A program made the translations under genes and the position numbers. Below the pieces are notes generated by a model, which saw nothing but the letters and a program-made list of their open reading frames with translations, was not told where the DNA came from and searched no databases. From NCBI GenBank assembly GCA_001804415.1, contig MHGA01000046.1:1-58327 (forward strand): a stretch of DNA of 58,327 nt, in the 5' to 3' direction. The DNA is from Candidatus Aquivivens invisus. Lineage in GTDB: Bacteria > Omnitrophota > Gorgyraeia > Aquiviventales > Aquiviventaceae. Below, one piece after another: positions 34,478 to 44,799 of the stretch (the stretch's first letter is position 1; every line of letters begins with the position of its first letter).

Positions 34478-36224
34478 TCGAAAAGATTCCTTCCATCGCC
34501 GTCCCATCAAGTGATTCCGGGGGATACTCGATGCCAACCAGGTGAAGAATGGTTGGCATCAGATCAATGATCCGATGCGGGTGCGACGATTGGCCCAGCC
34601 GAATGTTCGGCCCGGCCAGGAAGCAGGTCATCCGCATCGCCTCGCGAAGTGGGGCGCCATGATCCGTGCCGGTCTCGCCATCGGTGCGAAACGTCCAGCC
34701 GCGGGCGGCGGTAGCGACAAGGTCAGGGTCTCGGCTGTCGGCCAGCTGCGCCACCGGAGGCTTCCAGCTGAAAAACTTCGCGATGCCGACGACCGCGTCG
34801 GGATAGTCGGTGCCGGCCGTCACTCGCAACCACTCCTCCGCCGAATGAGCCTCCGCCATCCATTGCGCGACGGGTCGCGGGGAGGCCGCCTCACGGACCG
34901 TGGGATCTCGCAGATAGCCGAGCGGATCGTCCTCGGGGAAGGAGGGCTCATACCGATACTGCTCCATGCCGGCCTCGTCCGTCTGCAGATGGATGAGGGC
35001 GTCAGGCGCCGAGGCGCGATGCACCAGCACGCGCGCGGCATCGAGTTTCACCAGGACCAGATCCACCCCATCGAACCGGCCCAACGCGTCAACCAGGTTC
35101 ACCCGGCCCCGGTTGGGCCCAAGGTCGTAGGCCAGCAATTCCTCGAGGGTGTTGCGCCGCCAGGCTCCGGTGTGATACGCCGCCTGAGGCAGAAAGATGG
35201 ACGCCTGGCCCCACGCCTGATGGTCGACGAACACAAACCGATTCGGATCGAATCCGGGATGCACCCACTCCTGTCCCACGACCCTGACGTTGCAACCAAG
35301 CCGGCGATGGACGAACGTCTCCACGAGCCCCGCAGGCCGGCTCGGATGGGTCGTGCCCCCCACGTGTCCATGATCGGAGATGAGAAAGAGGTAGGTCGAG
35401 TGACTCCAGCCGACCTGGCGAATCCTGCGCACCATCTTGCCCAGCCACCGATCGAACGCGATCAGGGTGTCCCGCACGTCGCCAAATTGTCCTCGGGGGC
35501 TGTGGTGGCTGAGCTTGTCCACCATCGGAAACCACGCCAGGATGACCCGCGCCTCCGGATCGCCGAGCACTTCTTCAATCAGGTACCGCGCGTTGACCTG
35601 ATCCAGCTCATGCGGGATCCGGTGGATCGCCGTAAACGGCTGCTCGATCGTGTTGAGCGCCCGGTGCAGCCACAAGGGCGGGGGATTCAGCGGCGCGATG
35701 GGGAGGACGGTATGCCGATAGCGTGCGCCGAGGTACGTGTCGAGCATGGGAACACCGCGCCGCCGCAAGACCTGATGGGTGTCTTCCGGCGCGAACTTGT
35801 CGAGCAAGTCGACGATGCGGGGGCCCTGGCGCGTGCGCCGCGCCAACCACTCGGGAAGCCATTCGCCCGCCTGGCCGGCCGGGAGGCGCGTCGTGCGCTC
35901 GAATTGGTTCTGGGACTTGATGCCCGTGCGATCCGGAAAGCGGCCGGTCACCAGCGCCCCGTTGGCCGTCAGGGTGTTCGAGGGAAAGGTGGTGAAGGCC
36001 TGCGTGAATTCGAGCCCGCCCTCCAGGAAGACCTGCTGGATGGTGGGCAGGAGCCCCTCCTGCGCCATGGCGCGAACGACATCAGGCCGAAGGCCGTCGA
36101 CGTAGAACACGATGACCCGCGCGTTCGGAATCGGCCCGGCGGGGGCCACACGACCGACCTCCTCCGCGGAGGCGACGGGATGGAGTGCGGCAAGCAGGAC
36201 GCCGGCGAGAATTCTGGCACGCAT
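34467..36224 (-). CDS. Exported alkaline phosphatase-superfamily phosphodiesterase
   Basis: A 585-aa protein with a signal peptide (1-20) and the type I phosphodiesterase/nucleotide pyrophosphatase core: metal-site Asp in VIVFYVDGLRPDVV, nucleophile Thr in FTTFPSNTLTANG, and later LISDHGHVGGTTH and TGTDHGAPLREAMRM. It probably hydrolyses phosphate or phosphonate esters in the periplasm. I start it at ATG 36224. The divergent helicase gene begins 28 bases away. Substrate not predictable. Confidence 0.9.
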   Translation of the reverse strand: MRARILAGVLLAALHPVASAEEVGRVAPAGPIPNARVIVFYVDGLRPDVVRAMAQEGLLPTIQQVFLEGGLEFTQAFTTFPSNTLTANGALVTGRFPDRTGIKSQNQFERTTRLPAGQAGEWLPEWLARRTRQGPRIVDLLDKFAPEDTHQVLRRRGVPMLDTYLGARYRHTVLPIAPLNPPPLWLHRALNTIEQPFTAIHRIPHELDQVNARYLIEEVLGDPEARVILAWFPMVDKLSHHSPRGQFGDVRDTLIAFDRWLGKMVRRIRQVGWSHSTYLFLISDHGHVGGTTHPSRPAGLVETFVHRRLGCNVRVVGQEWVHPGFDPNRFVFVDHQAWGQASIFLPQAAYHTGAWRRNTLEELLAYDLGPNRGRVNLVDALGRFDGVDLVLVKLDAARVLVHRASAPDALIHLQTDEAGMEQYRYEPSFPEDDPLGYLRDPTVREAASPRPVAQWMAEAHSAEEWLRVTAGTDYPDAVVGIAKFFSWKPPVAQLADSRDPDLVATAARGWTFRTDGETGTDHGAPLREAMRMTCFLAGPNIRLGQSSHPHRIIDLMPTILHLVGIEYPPESLDGTAMEGIFSNVE

Positions 36225-36252
36225 GGGTCGTGGGGTATTATACAATGAAGCG

Positions 36253-38286
36253 ATGAGCCCGCTTGAAGCGCCTCTGCACCCGTTTGCCTACGATCCGTTT
36301 CAACAGCGGGCGGTGGAGGTGATCGACCGCGACACCTCGCTGTTCGTCGCCGCGCCGACCGGAGCCGGCAAGACCGTCATCGCCGACTACGTCATCGAGC
36401 GCGCCCTGCGTCACCATCAACGGGTCATCTATACCGCGCCGGTCAAGGCCCTGAGCAACCAGAAGTTCCGCGATTTCAGCGCGCGCCACGGCGAGGACGT
36501 CGGGATCATGACGGGTGATGTGACCCTGAACCCCAACGCTCCCCTGGTGATCATGACGACGGAAATCTATCGCAACGCCCTGCTGGAACACGCCACCCAC
36601 TTGCCCCGCTGCGCGTGGGTCATCTTCGACGAGGTCCACTACCTCGATGACCCGGAGCGCGGCACGGTGTGGGAAGAAGCGATCCTCTTTACGCCCTCCC
36701 ACATTAACCTCCTGGCGCTGAGTGCTACCATCCCCAATGTGGAGGAGCTGGCGACCTGGATCCGGCAGGTCCATCACCGGCCGGTCGAAGTGATCACCGA
36801 GGCGAAGCGGCCGGTTCCACTGCACGTCCTGTTTCAATGCCAGAATCGCCTCATCGAAAGCTACAACGCCCTCAAGCACGAGGGGTACCACAACCGGGAG
36901 GACTGGGGCCGCCTCCCGACGCCCCCACCCATCCGGTTCTCCAGAGGGCGGAGAGGCTTCCGCCATCGCCGGCAGGCGCCGCGGTCTCGTCGCTCGTGGG
37001 ACGCGCAGGAGTCGGTTCATCCGAATCGTCTCGATCATCTGATCCAACATCTCAAAGACACCGACCGGCTTCCCTGCATCTTCTTTACGTTCGGGCGCCG
37101 CCGCACCGAAGAGCTTGCCTGGGAGGCCTCGCGGCTGCCGCTGATCGCGCCGGAGGAGTCGACGTCCCTGCGCCGGATGTTCCGCGAGCTGTGCGAGCGC
37201 TACCAACTCACGCACGACCCGACGGCGCAGGCGATGAGCCAACTGATCGACCGAGGGGTCGCCTACCACCATGCGGGGATGCTGCCCACGGTCAAAGAGG
37301 TGGTGGAACGCTGTTTCGTCAGCCGGCTGATCAAGTTCATCGTCACGACGGAAACGTTCGCGCTCGGCATCAACATGCCGGCGCGCAGTGTGGTCATCGA
37401 CAGCCTGAAGAAACGGATCAACGGGCGGATGGATCTCATCCGCTCCCGCCAGTTCCTCCAGATGGCGGGCCGGGCCGGACGCCGCGGGATGGATGAGGCA
37501 GGATTCGCCTACCTGCGGGTGCAGCCGACGATGGTCACCTACCACGACGTCATGCGGGTGATCCGCAGTCAGCCGGAAGTGGTCCAGAGCCGATGGAACA
37601 CCGCCTACGCCACCCTGCTGAATCTCTACCGGCGGCACGGGCGCGGGCTGTTGTCGATCTTCCTTCAGACCTTCTACGCCTTCCAGACTTCCGGCCGACG
37701 GCGCGAGGAGGGCCAAGCGCTCATGGAACGCAAGCTGGATGTCTTGGCACATCTGGGGTACCTCGGTCCTGAGGGACTGACGCCTCGAGGGGAGTTCGCC
37801 TCCTGGTTGTATGGCTATGAATTGCTGTTGACCGAGCTGCATGAGCAACGCCATCTCGAACAGCTCGACCCGCCCTCCCTCGCCGTGTTGATGACGGCGG
37901 TGGTCTACGAGCCCCGCCCGGGTCTGCGGGCGCCGAAGCCCACCGCGATCAGCCGTCGGCTCGAAGGACTCTGCGAAGAGCCCCTGGGCCGTCTCCATCG
38001 GGTGGAACGGCAGTTTCAGATCCGCCCGCTCTCCAAATCGCCCGCGTTTTCACTCGCGCCGGCGGTGGAAGCGTGGTTTCACGGCTCGGCCTTCACGAAG
38101 CTGAACCGCCTGTGCGACGTGGACGAGGGGGAGATCGTGCGGTATTTCCGGATGGCGATTCAACTGTTGCGCCAACTCGCCCAAGCCCCGGCCGCCGCAG
38201 AGGGTGTGCGGCACAAGGCCGAGGTGGCGTGGTCGCGCCTCAATCGGGATGTCGTGGATGCGGAACAGCAGCTGCGCATGGGCTAG
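36253..38286 (+). CDS. Ski2/Mtr4-like DEAD/DEAH-box RNA helicase
   Basis: A 677-aa superfamily 2 helicase: motif I APTGAGKT near residue 34, II DEVHYLD near 126, III LSATIPN, IV/V ETFALGINMPA and VI QMAGRAGRRGMDEAGFAY, plus a C-terminal DSHCT-like region. Such helicases unwind RNA during processing or decay; bacterial members are poorly studied. The start is ATG 36253 (MSPLEAPLHPF). A TATTATAC -10-like sequence lies in the 28-base divergent gap. The insert near residues 220-250 is Arg-rich. Confidence 0.9.
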   Translation: MSPLEAPLHPFAYDPFQQRAVEVIDRDTSLFVAAPTGAGKTVIADYVIERALRHHQRVIYTAPVKALSNQKFRDFSARHGEDVGIMTGDVTLNPNAPLVIMTTEIYRNALLEHATHLPRCAWVIFDEVHYLDDPERGTVWEEAILFTPSHINLLALSATIPNVEELATWIRQVHHRPVEVITEAKRPVPLHVLFQCQNRLIESYNALKHEGYHNREDWGRLPTPPPIRFSRGRRGFRHRRQAPRSRRSWDAQESVHPNRLDHLIQHLKDTDRLPCIFFTFGRRRTEELAWEASRLPLIAPEESTSLRRMFRELCERYQLTHDPTAQAMSQLIDRGVAYHHAGMLPTVKEVVERCFVSRLIKFIVTTETFALGINMPARSVVIDSLKKRINGRMDLIRSRQFLQMAGRAGRRGMDEAGFAYLRVQPTMVTYHDVMRVIRSQPEVVQSRWNTAYATLLNLYRRHGRGLLSIFLQTFYAFQTSGRRREEGQALMERKLDVLAHLGYLGPEGLTPRGEFASWLYGYELLLTELHEQRHLEQLDPPSLAVLMTAVVYEPRPGLRAPKPTAISRRLEGLCEEPLGRLHRVERQFQIRPLSKSPAFSLAPAVEAWFHGSAFTKLNRLCDVDEGEIVRYFRMAIQLLRQLAQAPAAAEGVRHKAEVAWSRLNRDVVDAEQQLRMG

Positions 38287-38301
38287 CCACAGGAAAAACG
38301 G

Positions 38302-38329
38302 GACAAGCGACAAGCGACAAGCGACAAGC
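38302..38329. repeat. Heptamer repeat tract (GACAAGC x4)
   Basis: Four identical GACAAGC units begin 16 bases after the helicase stop and are followed by an A-rich, CAGACAGC-containing stretch to about 38346. Confidence 0.85.
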
Positions 38330-38360
38330 AGAAAAAGCAGACAGCAAAGACCACGGCTCC

Positions 38361-39341
38361 ATGTTCAACGCGCCAACGCGCCAACCTGAGAACCCGCCGA
38401 CCCGCGCACCCCGGCACCCAGGCACACTTTTACTTGTCACTTGTCACTTGTCACTTGTCGCTGTCATGGGGTGCGCCGCCCCGCAGTACGCGATCCGTCC
38501 CACGCCGGTGCCGGAGGAGTCGGCGTGGGCCGTGGAGTTGGAACGGACGATCAGCGCTCAGCAGGCCCAAGCGCTGGAACGGCAGGACGCGCGCCTGCTT
38601 GGATCCGGCGAACGGCTCTGGGGATTCGACGTCCATCGCGTCCTGATGCGCTTAAGCCGCGTGACCGAGCGCCCTGGGTTGCCGTACCACGTGTTCCTGC
38701 TGCAGGACCCTGACCCCAACGCCATTTCCTTGGCGGACGGGCGAGTGTACGTGACGAGCGGCATGCTGGATTACCTCTCCTCACGGGGCAGCCGCGAGGA
38801 GGAGCTCGCGGCCGTCCTCTCCCACGAGCTGGCGCATACGGTCGCGCAACATCTCGTCAAACGGTATCGCCAGCTGCAGCAGCAGCAACTGCTGCTGGCC
38901 GTGGTGGGGGCTGGCACCGCGATCGCCTCGCAACAGGCCGGCGCGTCACTCGGCTCGCTGGCGAACGACGCGGCATCGCTGATCGCCTCGGTCGCCAACA
39001 GCGCCTACAGCCAGGACCAAGAACTGGAGGCGGATCAGCTCGGCGTGCGGTACATGGCGCGGGCCGGCTACGATCCCCGCACGACGATTGCCCTCCTGCG
39101 GGATTTCGTGCGTTTCGCGCCCGGCGGGATCTTTCTCAGCACGCACCCCGGCTCGGAGCGCCGGGCCCAGGATCTGGAACGGTTTCTCGCCGAGGCCGCA
39201 CCGGTCACGTCGGCCGCGCCGGCTCCTGCCTCCGTCGAGCAGCAGCGCCAACGTCTCAAAGCCGCCCAGCAGTCCTATCCGGTCGGCTCGCTCAGCTGGA
39301 AGAATCTCCAGCGACAGTTGGACGCGCTGGGGTCGCCGTAA
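38361..39341 (+). CDS. M48-family metalloprotease lipoprotein
   Basis: A 326-aa protease with zinc motif SHELAHTVAQH near residue 157 and third-ligand motif ELEADQLGVRYMARAGYDP near 220, as in BepA/YcaL-type periplasmic M48 proteases that tend outer-membrane proteins. The lipobox is VMGC, with the hydrophobic run before it (LLLVTCHLSLVAV) encoded by the ACTTGTC repeat tract. The start is uncertain: ATG 38361 gives a long Pro-rich leader, and an in-frame TTG lies close to the signal core. The end overlaps convergent mtnA by 50 bases. Confidence 0.88.
   Translation: MFNAPTRQPENPPTRAPRHPGTLLLVTCHLSLVAVMGCAAPQYAIRPTPVPEESAWAVELERTISAQQAQALERQDARLLGSGERLWGFDVHRVLMRLSRVTERPGLPYHVFLLQDPDPNAISLADGRVYVTSGMLDYLSSRGSREEELAAVLSHELAHTVAQHLVKRYRQLQQQQLLLAVVGAGTAIASQQAGASLGSLANDAASLIASVANSAYSQDQELEADQLGVRYMARAGYDPRTTIALLRDFVRFAPGGIFLSTHPGSERRAQDLERFLAEAAPVTSAAPAPASVEQQRQRLKAAQQSYPVGSLSWKNLQRQLDALGSP
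38432..38466. repeat. Heptamer repeat tract (ACTTGTC x4) encoding a lipoprotein signal
   Basis: Four ACTTGTC units plus a fifth degenerate copy lie directly before the lipobox codons and encode LVTCHLSLV. They are preceded by an octamer pair GCGCCAAC (about 38367-38382) and by GGCACCCAGGCAC. Confidence 0.85.
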
Positions 39342-40395
39342 CGAAGGCGCGGAGGGAGGACGCCGTCGGGTCGAGCAGCCCTCCTTCGGTGATGAAGCGG
39401 GTCACGAACGGCGCGGGGGTGAGATCAAAGGCGGGGTTCTTGGCTGGAGAGGCCTCCGGGGTGATGCGCACTCGTTCCAGCCGTCCCTGAGGCGTGAGGC
39501 CCGTCACCCAGGTCACCTCATCGGCCGAGCGCTCCTCGATGGGAATCTTCGATCCCTCCGGAATGGACAGATCAAACGTGGAGCGAGGGGCGGCGACGTA
39601 GAACGGCACCCCGTGGTGTTTGGCCAGCAGGGCGAGCGTGTAGGTGCCGATCTTGTTGACCACATCCCCGTTCGCGGCAATCCGGTCCGCTCCCACGATC
39701 ACGCCATCCACCTGGCCGCGCTGGAACAGGGAGCCGGCCGCCGTATCCGCGATGACGGTGTGGTCAATGCCTTCCTGGGCGAGCTCCCACGCGGTCAATT
39801 TCGCGCCTTGCGAGCGGGGGCGAGTCTCATTCACGTAGACGAACACGGCCCGTCCCGCTCGATGCGCGTGATAGATGGGGGCCAACGCGCTGCCCCAGTC
39901 GACGAACGCCAGCCACCCGGCGTTGCAGTGCGTCATGAGGCGCGCCCCATCGCGCAAGAGCGCCGAGCCCACGCGCCCGATCGTCTCCCCCGCTTTCGCA
40001 TTCTCATCCGCGAGCTGCTCGGCCACCCGCACCGCGTCGCGACGAGCCGTGGCAGGAGTACCCGCCTGTTGAATCGCTCGGAGCACGTGGTCCACGGCGT
40101 AGAACAGATCATGGGCGGTCGGACGGGTTGCACGAATCAGTGAGGCAGCTTCCTCGACGTAGGACAGCAAGGCGTCCTGGGGAGCTTCCAACGCCGCTTG
40201 AGCCATCGCATACCCCGCAGCGCCACCGATGGCGCCGGCCCCGCGCACCAGCATCGTCTGAATCGCCCGGGCGGTGTCGCGATGGGTTTGGCAGTCCGCG
40301 ATCGCAAAGGCGTGCGGCAATCGATGCTGGTCGATCAGCTTGACCGTCGAGCCCTCAAGCCACACCGTCCTGTATTCCTTCCCGTTGACGCGCAT
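39292..40395 (-). CDS. mtnA: S-methyl-5-thioribose-1-phosphate isomerase
   Basis: A 367-aa eIF2B-related isomerase with the catalytic cysteine in THCNAGWLA near residue 153 and the catalytic aspartate in VGADRIAANGDVVNKIGTY (quoted in part) near 235. It converts methylthioribose-1-phosphate to methylthioribulose-1-phosphate in methionine salvage. No other mtn gene is present here. The start is ATG 40395, right next to an inverted heptamer repeat. Confidence 0.93.
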   Translation of the reverse strand: MRVNGKEYRTVWLEGSTVKLIDQHRLPHAFAIADCQTHRDTARAIQTMLVRGAGAIGGAAGYAMAQAALEAPQDALLSYVEEAASLIRATRPTAHDLFYAVDHVLRAIQQAGTPATARRDAVRVAEQLADENAKAGETIGRVGSALLRDGARLMTHCNAGWLAFVDWGSALAPIYHAHRAGRAVFVYVNETRPRSQGAKLTAWELAQEGIDHTVIADTAAGSLFQRGQVDGVIVGADRIAANGDVVNKIGTYTLALLAKHHGVPFYVAAPRSTFDLSIPEGSKIPIEERSADEVTWVTGLTPQGRLERVRITPEASPAKNPAFDLTPAPFVTRFITEGGLLDPTASSLRAFVTATPARPTVAGDSSS

Positions 40396-40404
40396 GATCC
40401 CGTT

Positions 40405-40480
40405 AGCAGACAGCACACAGCACACAGCAGACAGCAGACAGAATTCGTCTCTGTGTGCTGTGTGCTAACTGCTGTGTGCT
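40405..40480. repeat. Inverted heptamer repeat (AGCACAC...GTGTGCT) between mtnA and the P5CDH gene
   Basis: Five units (AGCAGAC, AGCACAC x2, AGCAGAC x2) are followed, after a short GAATTC-containing spacer, by GTGTGCT x2, AACTGCT and GTGTGCT. The halves pair perfectly over at least 16 bp (AGCACACAGCACACAG). It reaches the stop codon of the dehydrogenase gene. Confidence 0.85.
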
Positions 40481-42054
40481 CATTCAAGGGGAATCCCGTG
40501 CCGCGTGGTATTCTCGCAAATCGTCTTGGGCACCACAAGCTGCAACAGATAATCCGGCCCGCCCGCCTTGGTCCCAAGACCGGAGAGCTTCGCGCCGCCG
40601 AAGGGCTGGCGGCCGACGAGGGAGCCGGTGATGGGACGATTCAGATACAGGTTCCCGACCTGGAAGGAATCGATCGCCTCCTTGAGATGCGACGGCGACC
40701 TGGAGTAGACGCCGCCGGTCAACCCGTACGCCGTGTCGTTGGCTAACGCGAGACCCTCCGAGAAGCTGCGAACCCGAAACAGGCAGACCACCGGGCCGAA
40801 CAATTCTTCCTGAGCCAAGGGGCTGCGCGGATCGACCTCGGCACACAGCGCGGGGCCGCAAAAAAATCCCTCCGCGGGCAGGCGCTCAGGAGGAGAGCGA
40901 TACAGGCACGTGGAGGAGGCGGCGGCCTCGGCAACGGCCGTCGTCACGCGCGTTTTGGCATCGGCGTCGATGAGGGGGCCGAGATCGCAGCGTGGCTCAA
41001 TCGGGTCGCACACCCGCAGGCCCGCCACGGCCGGGATGAGCCGTTCCACGAGCCGATCGTAGAGGGCCGCGTGCACGATGAGGCGCGAGGCGGCCGAGCA
41101 TTTTTGCCCCTGATAGCCGAACGCCGAGATGAGGACGCCGTGGATGGCCTCGTCCAGATCGGCGTCTTCATCGACGACGATCGCGTTCTTGCCTCCCATC
41201 TCCACGACCGCATGCTTGACGAAGCGCTGCGCGGCGGATGGATTGCCCACCGTCCGGAGAATCGACAGGCCCACCGCTTTCGAGCCGGTGAACATCACCA
41301 GCGCGACCCGAGGGTCCTCCACGAGGGCGCGGCCGGTTTCCTCGCCGAGGCCCGGTAGATACTGAAGGACATCCTCCGGCACGCCGGCTTCGTGCAGGAG
41401 GCGCACGAAGAAAGACGCGAGGATCGGCGACTGCTCGGCCGGTTTCACGATCACGACGTTGCCGGCCGCCAGGGCGGATGAGGCCATGCCGGCGAGGATC
41501 CCGACGGGAAAATTCCACGGGGCGATCACCGCGCACACCCCTCGCGGCACATAGCCGTAGCGATTGGACTCGCCGGGCTGCTGGATGACGGCTTTGCCTT
41601 GGGCCAGCTCCAAGGCCCCGGCACGGTAGTAGTCGAGGAAGTCGATCGCCTCCACCACATCCGCATCGGCCTCCCGCCAGGGCTTGCCAACCTCCAGGAC
41701 TGCCAGCGCCGCAAACCACGCGCGCTGCTGCCGCAGCCGCGCCGCGGCGGATTGCAGGAGCTCCGCTCGGGTCTCCACCGGCGTGCGGGCCCAGCGAGCC
41801 TGCGCCCGCAGGGCGCAGGCGATGGCCCGATCCACCTCCTCAGAACGAGCCAGCGCCGCCTGCCCCACGATGTGCGACGGATGGGCGGGGTTCACCGACG
41901 GCAGCCACCGGCCGGTGACCACCGGCTGCCCGCCGATCACGCATGGCGCCTTCCATCCGCACTCGCGGCGGACCTGCTCGAGGGTGCTTGCAAACCGGGT
42001 GCGCTGCGAGGAGTCTGAAAAATCTGCGAGGGGCTCGTTCTGAAATGCGGTCAT
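40480..42054 (-). CDS. rocA: 1-pyrroline-5-carboxylate dehydrogenase
   Basis: A 524-aa aldehyde dehydrogenase. The catalytic cysteine lies in YQGQKCSAASR near residue 318, the glutamate in VVEMGGKNAI near 285, and the C-terminal PFGGAKLSGLGTKAGGPDYL (quoted in part) is typical of P5C dehydrogenases related to the PutA C-terminus. It oxidises glutamate semialdehyde to glutamate. The start overlaps the proline dehydrogenase stop by four bases, so the two steps are made together. Confidence 0.93.
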   Translation of the reverse strand: MTAFQNEPLADFSDSSQRTRFASTLEQVRRECGWKAPCVIGGQPVVTGRWLPSVNPAHPSHIVGQAALARSEEVDRAIACALRAQARWARTPVETRAELLQSAAARLRQQRAWFAALAVLEVGKPWREADADVVEAIDFLDYYRAGALELAQGKAVIQQPGESNRYGYVPRGVCAVIAPWNFPVGILAGMASSALAAGNVVIVKPAEQSPILASFFVRLLHEAGVPEDVLQYLPGLGEETGRALVEDPRVALVMFTGSKAVGLSILRTVGNPSAAQRFVKHAVVEMGGKNAIVVDEDADLDEAIHGVLISAFGYQGQKCSAASRLIVHAALYDRLVERLIPAVAGLRVCDPIEPRCDLGPLIDADAKTRVTTAVAEAAASSTCLYRSPPERLPAEGFFCGPALCAEVDPRSPLAQEELFGPVVCLFRVRSFSEGLALANDTAYGLTGGVYSRSPSHLKEAIDSFQVGNLYLNRPITGSLVGRQPFGGAKLSGLGTKAGGPDYLLQLVVPKTICENTTRHGIPLE

Positions 42055-43370
42055 TCCAAGTCTTGACGCAGGAACGATTCGTTGGCCGTGTTCTCCAAGA
42101 TCCGCCGCACCAGGTACGCCATGCCGGGGATCAGCTCTCCCAGCGGGGCGTAGACACGGACGGGGAAACCGAGTTGGCGGATCGCCCCTTGGATCGCATC
42201 GCCCATGCCGTAGAGCAGCTGATACTCCACTGCGTCCTTCGATGAGCCCAGCGACTCCGCCACCGCCATCGCATGGGCGATCGACCGGATGTTATGAGAG
42301 CCGAGCTCGGGACGCACGAGCTCACGGTGCGAGAGCATCTGCTCGGTCAACCGCTCAAAGGCTTCATCGGTCTGCCGCTTGTTGTGATAGACCGGCAGGA
42401 GCCAGCCCCGTTGTTTCGCATAGGCCACTTCGGAATCCCAATACGCCCCTTTGACCAAGCGCACCGACAGGCGCCGTCCGTGATCCCGCAGCCAGGACAG
42501 CAGCTCCCCGAACACCTGCGGCGTATCCCGCAGGTACGCCTGCAGGACGATGCCTAACTGCAGCCGTTCCCCAAGGCCCGGCTCCACGAGCAGCCGCCTG
42601 GCGAGCTCGAGCGTCAGATCCCGAAGCCGGTACTGCTCCATGTCCAGGGTGATGGCCACGTCATGGTCCACCGCGTCCCTCGCGATGACGCGCAGACGTC
42701 TCAGCGCATCCGCCACACTCTCCTCGAAACTCACCGGATCGAAGTGGGCCGACAGGCTGGAGGGCTTGATGGACAGATGCACCAGGGGCCGATCCCCGAC
42801 GGCGTCCGGCGCATGGAGCCGCCGGCAGGCGGTGCTCAATTCGCTGATGAGGGTCGTATACCTCCGCACCGAGGTGTTGGCTTCGTCGTCGCTCGTGACC
42901 TGTTCTCCCAACACGTCGAAGCTGACCAGCACGCCTCGATCCGCCATCCGATGAATCAGGCCGAGGGCATCGTGGAGGTGGGAGCCGGCGATGAATTGCC
43001 GTGCCACCTGCTCGACGATATGGCGGACCACCGCCGAGACGGCTGGGGCCGTCAAGAGTCCTGGACGGGACAACGACACGCCGAGCCGGAAGGCCGCCGG
43101 CAATCGCAGATGATGGAGCGGGAAGTAGTCGTGGAGGTGGCGCGCCACCGCCTGCGGGGTGGTGAGGCTGGGCAGGCAGTCGATGAACCGAAGGACGCCG
43201 GCCTTCAGCTGCGCATCCGAGAGCGACCACGCGAGGACGCGCTTGGTCCACCGATTGAGCGTCGTGAGGTGGTGGTGCTCCCGACGCGCCCTCTCGAGCA
43301 GCTCCCGAGCGATCTCCTGCGTCCGGTCTTCCACTGCAAGCCCTGGCGGGGCCAGGGGTGCGTAACTCAT
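42051..43370 (-). CDS. putA: Proline dehydrogenase
   Basis: A 439-aa FAD-dependent barrel enzyme matching the PRODH domain of PutA: DVLGEQVTSD, ALTLDME-like ITLDMEQYRLRDLT, VRLVKGAYWDSEV, LLYGMGD and the final RVYAPLGELIPGMAYLVRR (quoted in part) with LENTANESFLR. It oxidises proline to pyrroline-5-carboxylate and passes electrons to quinone. It lacks the DNA-binding and dehydrogenase domains of full PutA; the latter is the next gene. Confidence 0.93.
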   Translation of the reverse strand: MSYAPLAPPGLAVEDRTQEIARELLERARREHHHLTTLNRWTKRVLAWSLSDAQLKAGVLRFIDCLPSLTTPQAVARHLHDYFPLHHLRLPAAFRLGVSLSRPGLLTAPAVSAVVRHIVEQVARQFIAGSHLHDALGLIHRMADRGVLVSFDVLGEQVTSDDEANTSVRRYTTLISELSTACRRLHAPDAVGDRPLVHLSIKPSSLSAHFDPVSFEESVADALRRLRVIARDAVDHDVAITLDMEQYRLRDLTLELARRLLVEPGLGERLQLGIVLQAYLRDTPQVFGELLSWLRDHGRRLSVRLVKGAYWDSEVAYAKQRGWLLPVYHNKRQTDEAFERLTEQMLSHRELVRPELGSHNIRSIAHAMAVAESLGSSKDAVEYQLLYGMGDAIQGAIRQLGFPVRVYAPLGELIPGMAYLVRRILENTANESFLRQDLE

Positions 43371-43475
43371 CCCCCCACCTGCCTACCCCGCCATTTGGCG
43401 GGGCGAAAATTCGGGTGTGGAGAACGCAGCGATATTTTCGCGGCTCGCCTTCGGCGAGCCCAGGGAGGTGGGAGG
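43371..43475. repeat. Highly structured divergent intergenic region
   Basis: Nested palindromes fill the space between two divergent genes: CCCCGCCA/TGGCGGGG (43395-43412), GCGAAAAT with ATTTTCGC, and GGCTCGCC/GGCGAGCC around TTC (43442-43460). The outer CCCACCT/AGGTGGG arms could close them into one branched structure. Confidence 0.65.
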
Positions 43476-43488
43476 ATCATACCTATGA

Positions 43489-43497
43489 TGATATACT
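43489..43497 (+). promoter_or_regulatory. Extended -10 promoter for the LOR/SDH gene
   Basis: TGATATACT (43489-43497) is a good extended -10. The start would lie about 15-20 bases before the ATG pair at 43520/43523, which is preceded by GGAGG. No -35 is evident. Confidence 0.5.
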
Positions 43498-43519
43498 ACG
43501 TGGAGTGCCGGAGGGAAGG

Positions 43520-44737
<1,218 letters not shown>

Positions 44738-44754
44738 CCGCGCGTATGCGCCGC

Positions 44755-44789
44755 AGTCCCTTGCCCCTTGCCCCTTGCCCCTTGCCCCC
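44755..44789. repeat. Heptamer repeat tract (CCTTGCC)
   Basis: Four to five CCTTGCC units fill the 62-base gap between the LOR/SDH and amidinotransferase genes. The amidinotransferase frame stays open through it, so a Pro/Leu-rich N-terminal extension is possible. Confidence 0.85.
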
Positions 44790-44799
44790 GTCATTCCTT

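Noticed and set aside
34542-36248. 568-aa plus-strand open frame opposite the phosphatase gene
   Set aside because: Antisense shadow of a gene with signal peptide and metal-site motifs; no ribosome site or family features.
36238-37998. 586-aa minus-strand open frame opposite the helicase
   Set aside because: Shadow frame; the plus strand carries all helicase motifs.
43384-43412. CCCCGCCA/TGGCGGGG hairpin as an intrinsic terminator of the proline dehydrogenase gene
   Set aside because: It lies upstream of that gene's start, not after its stop, and no U-run follows in either direction.
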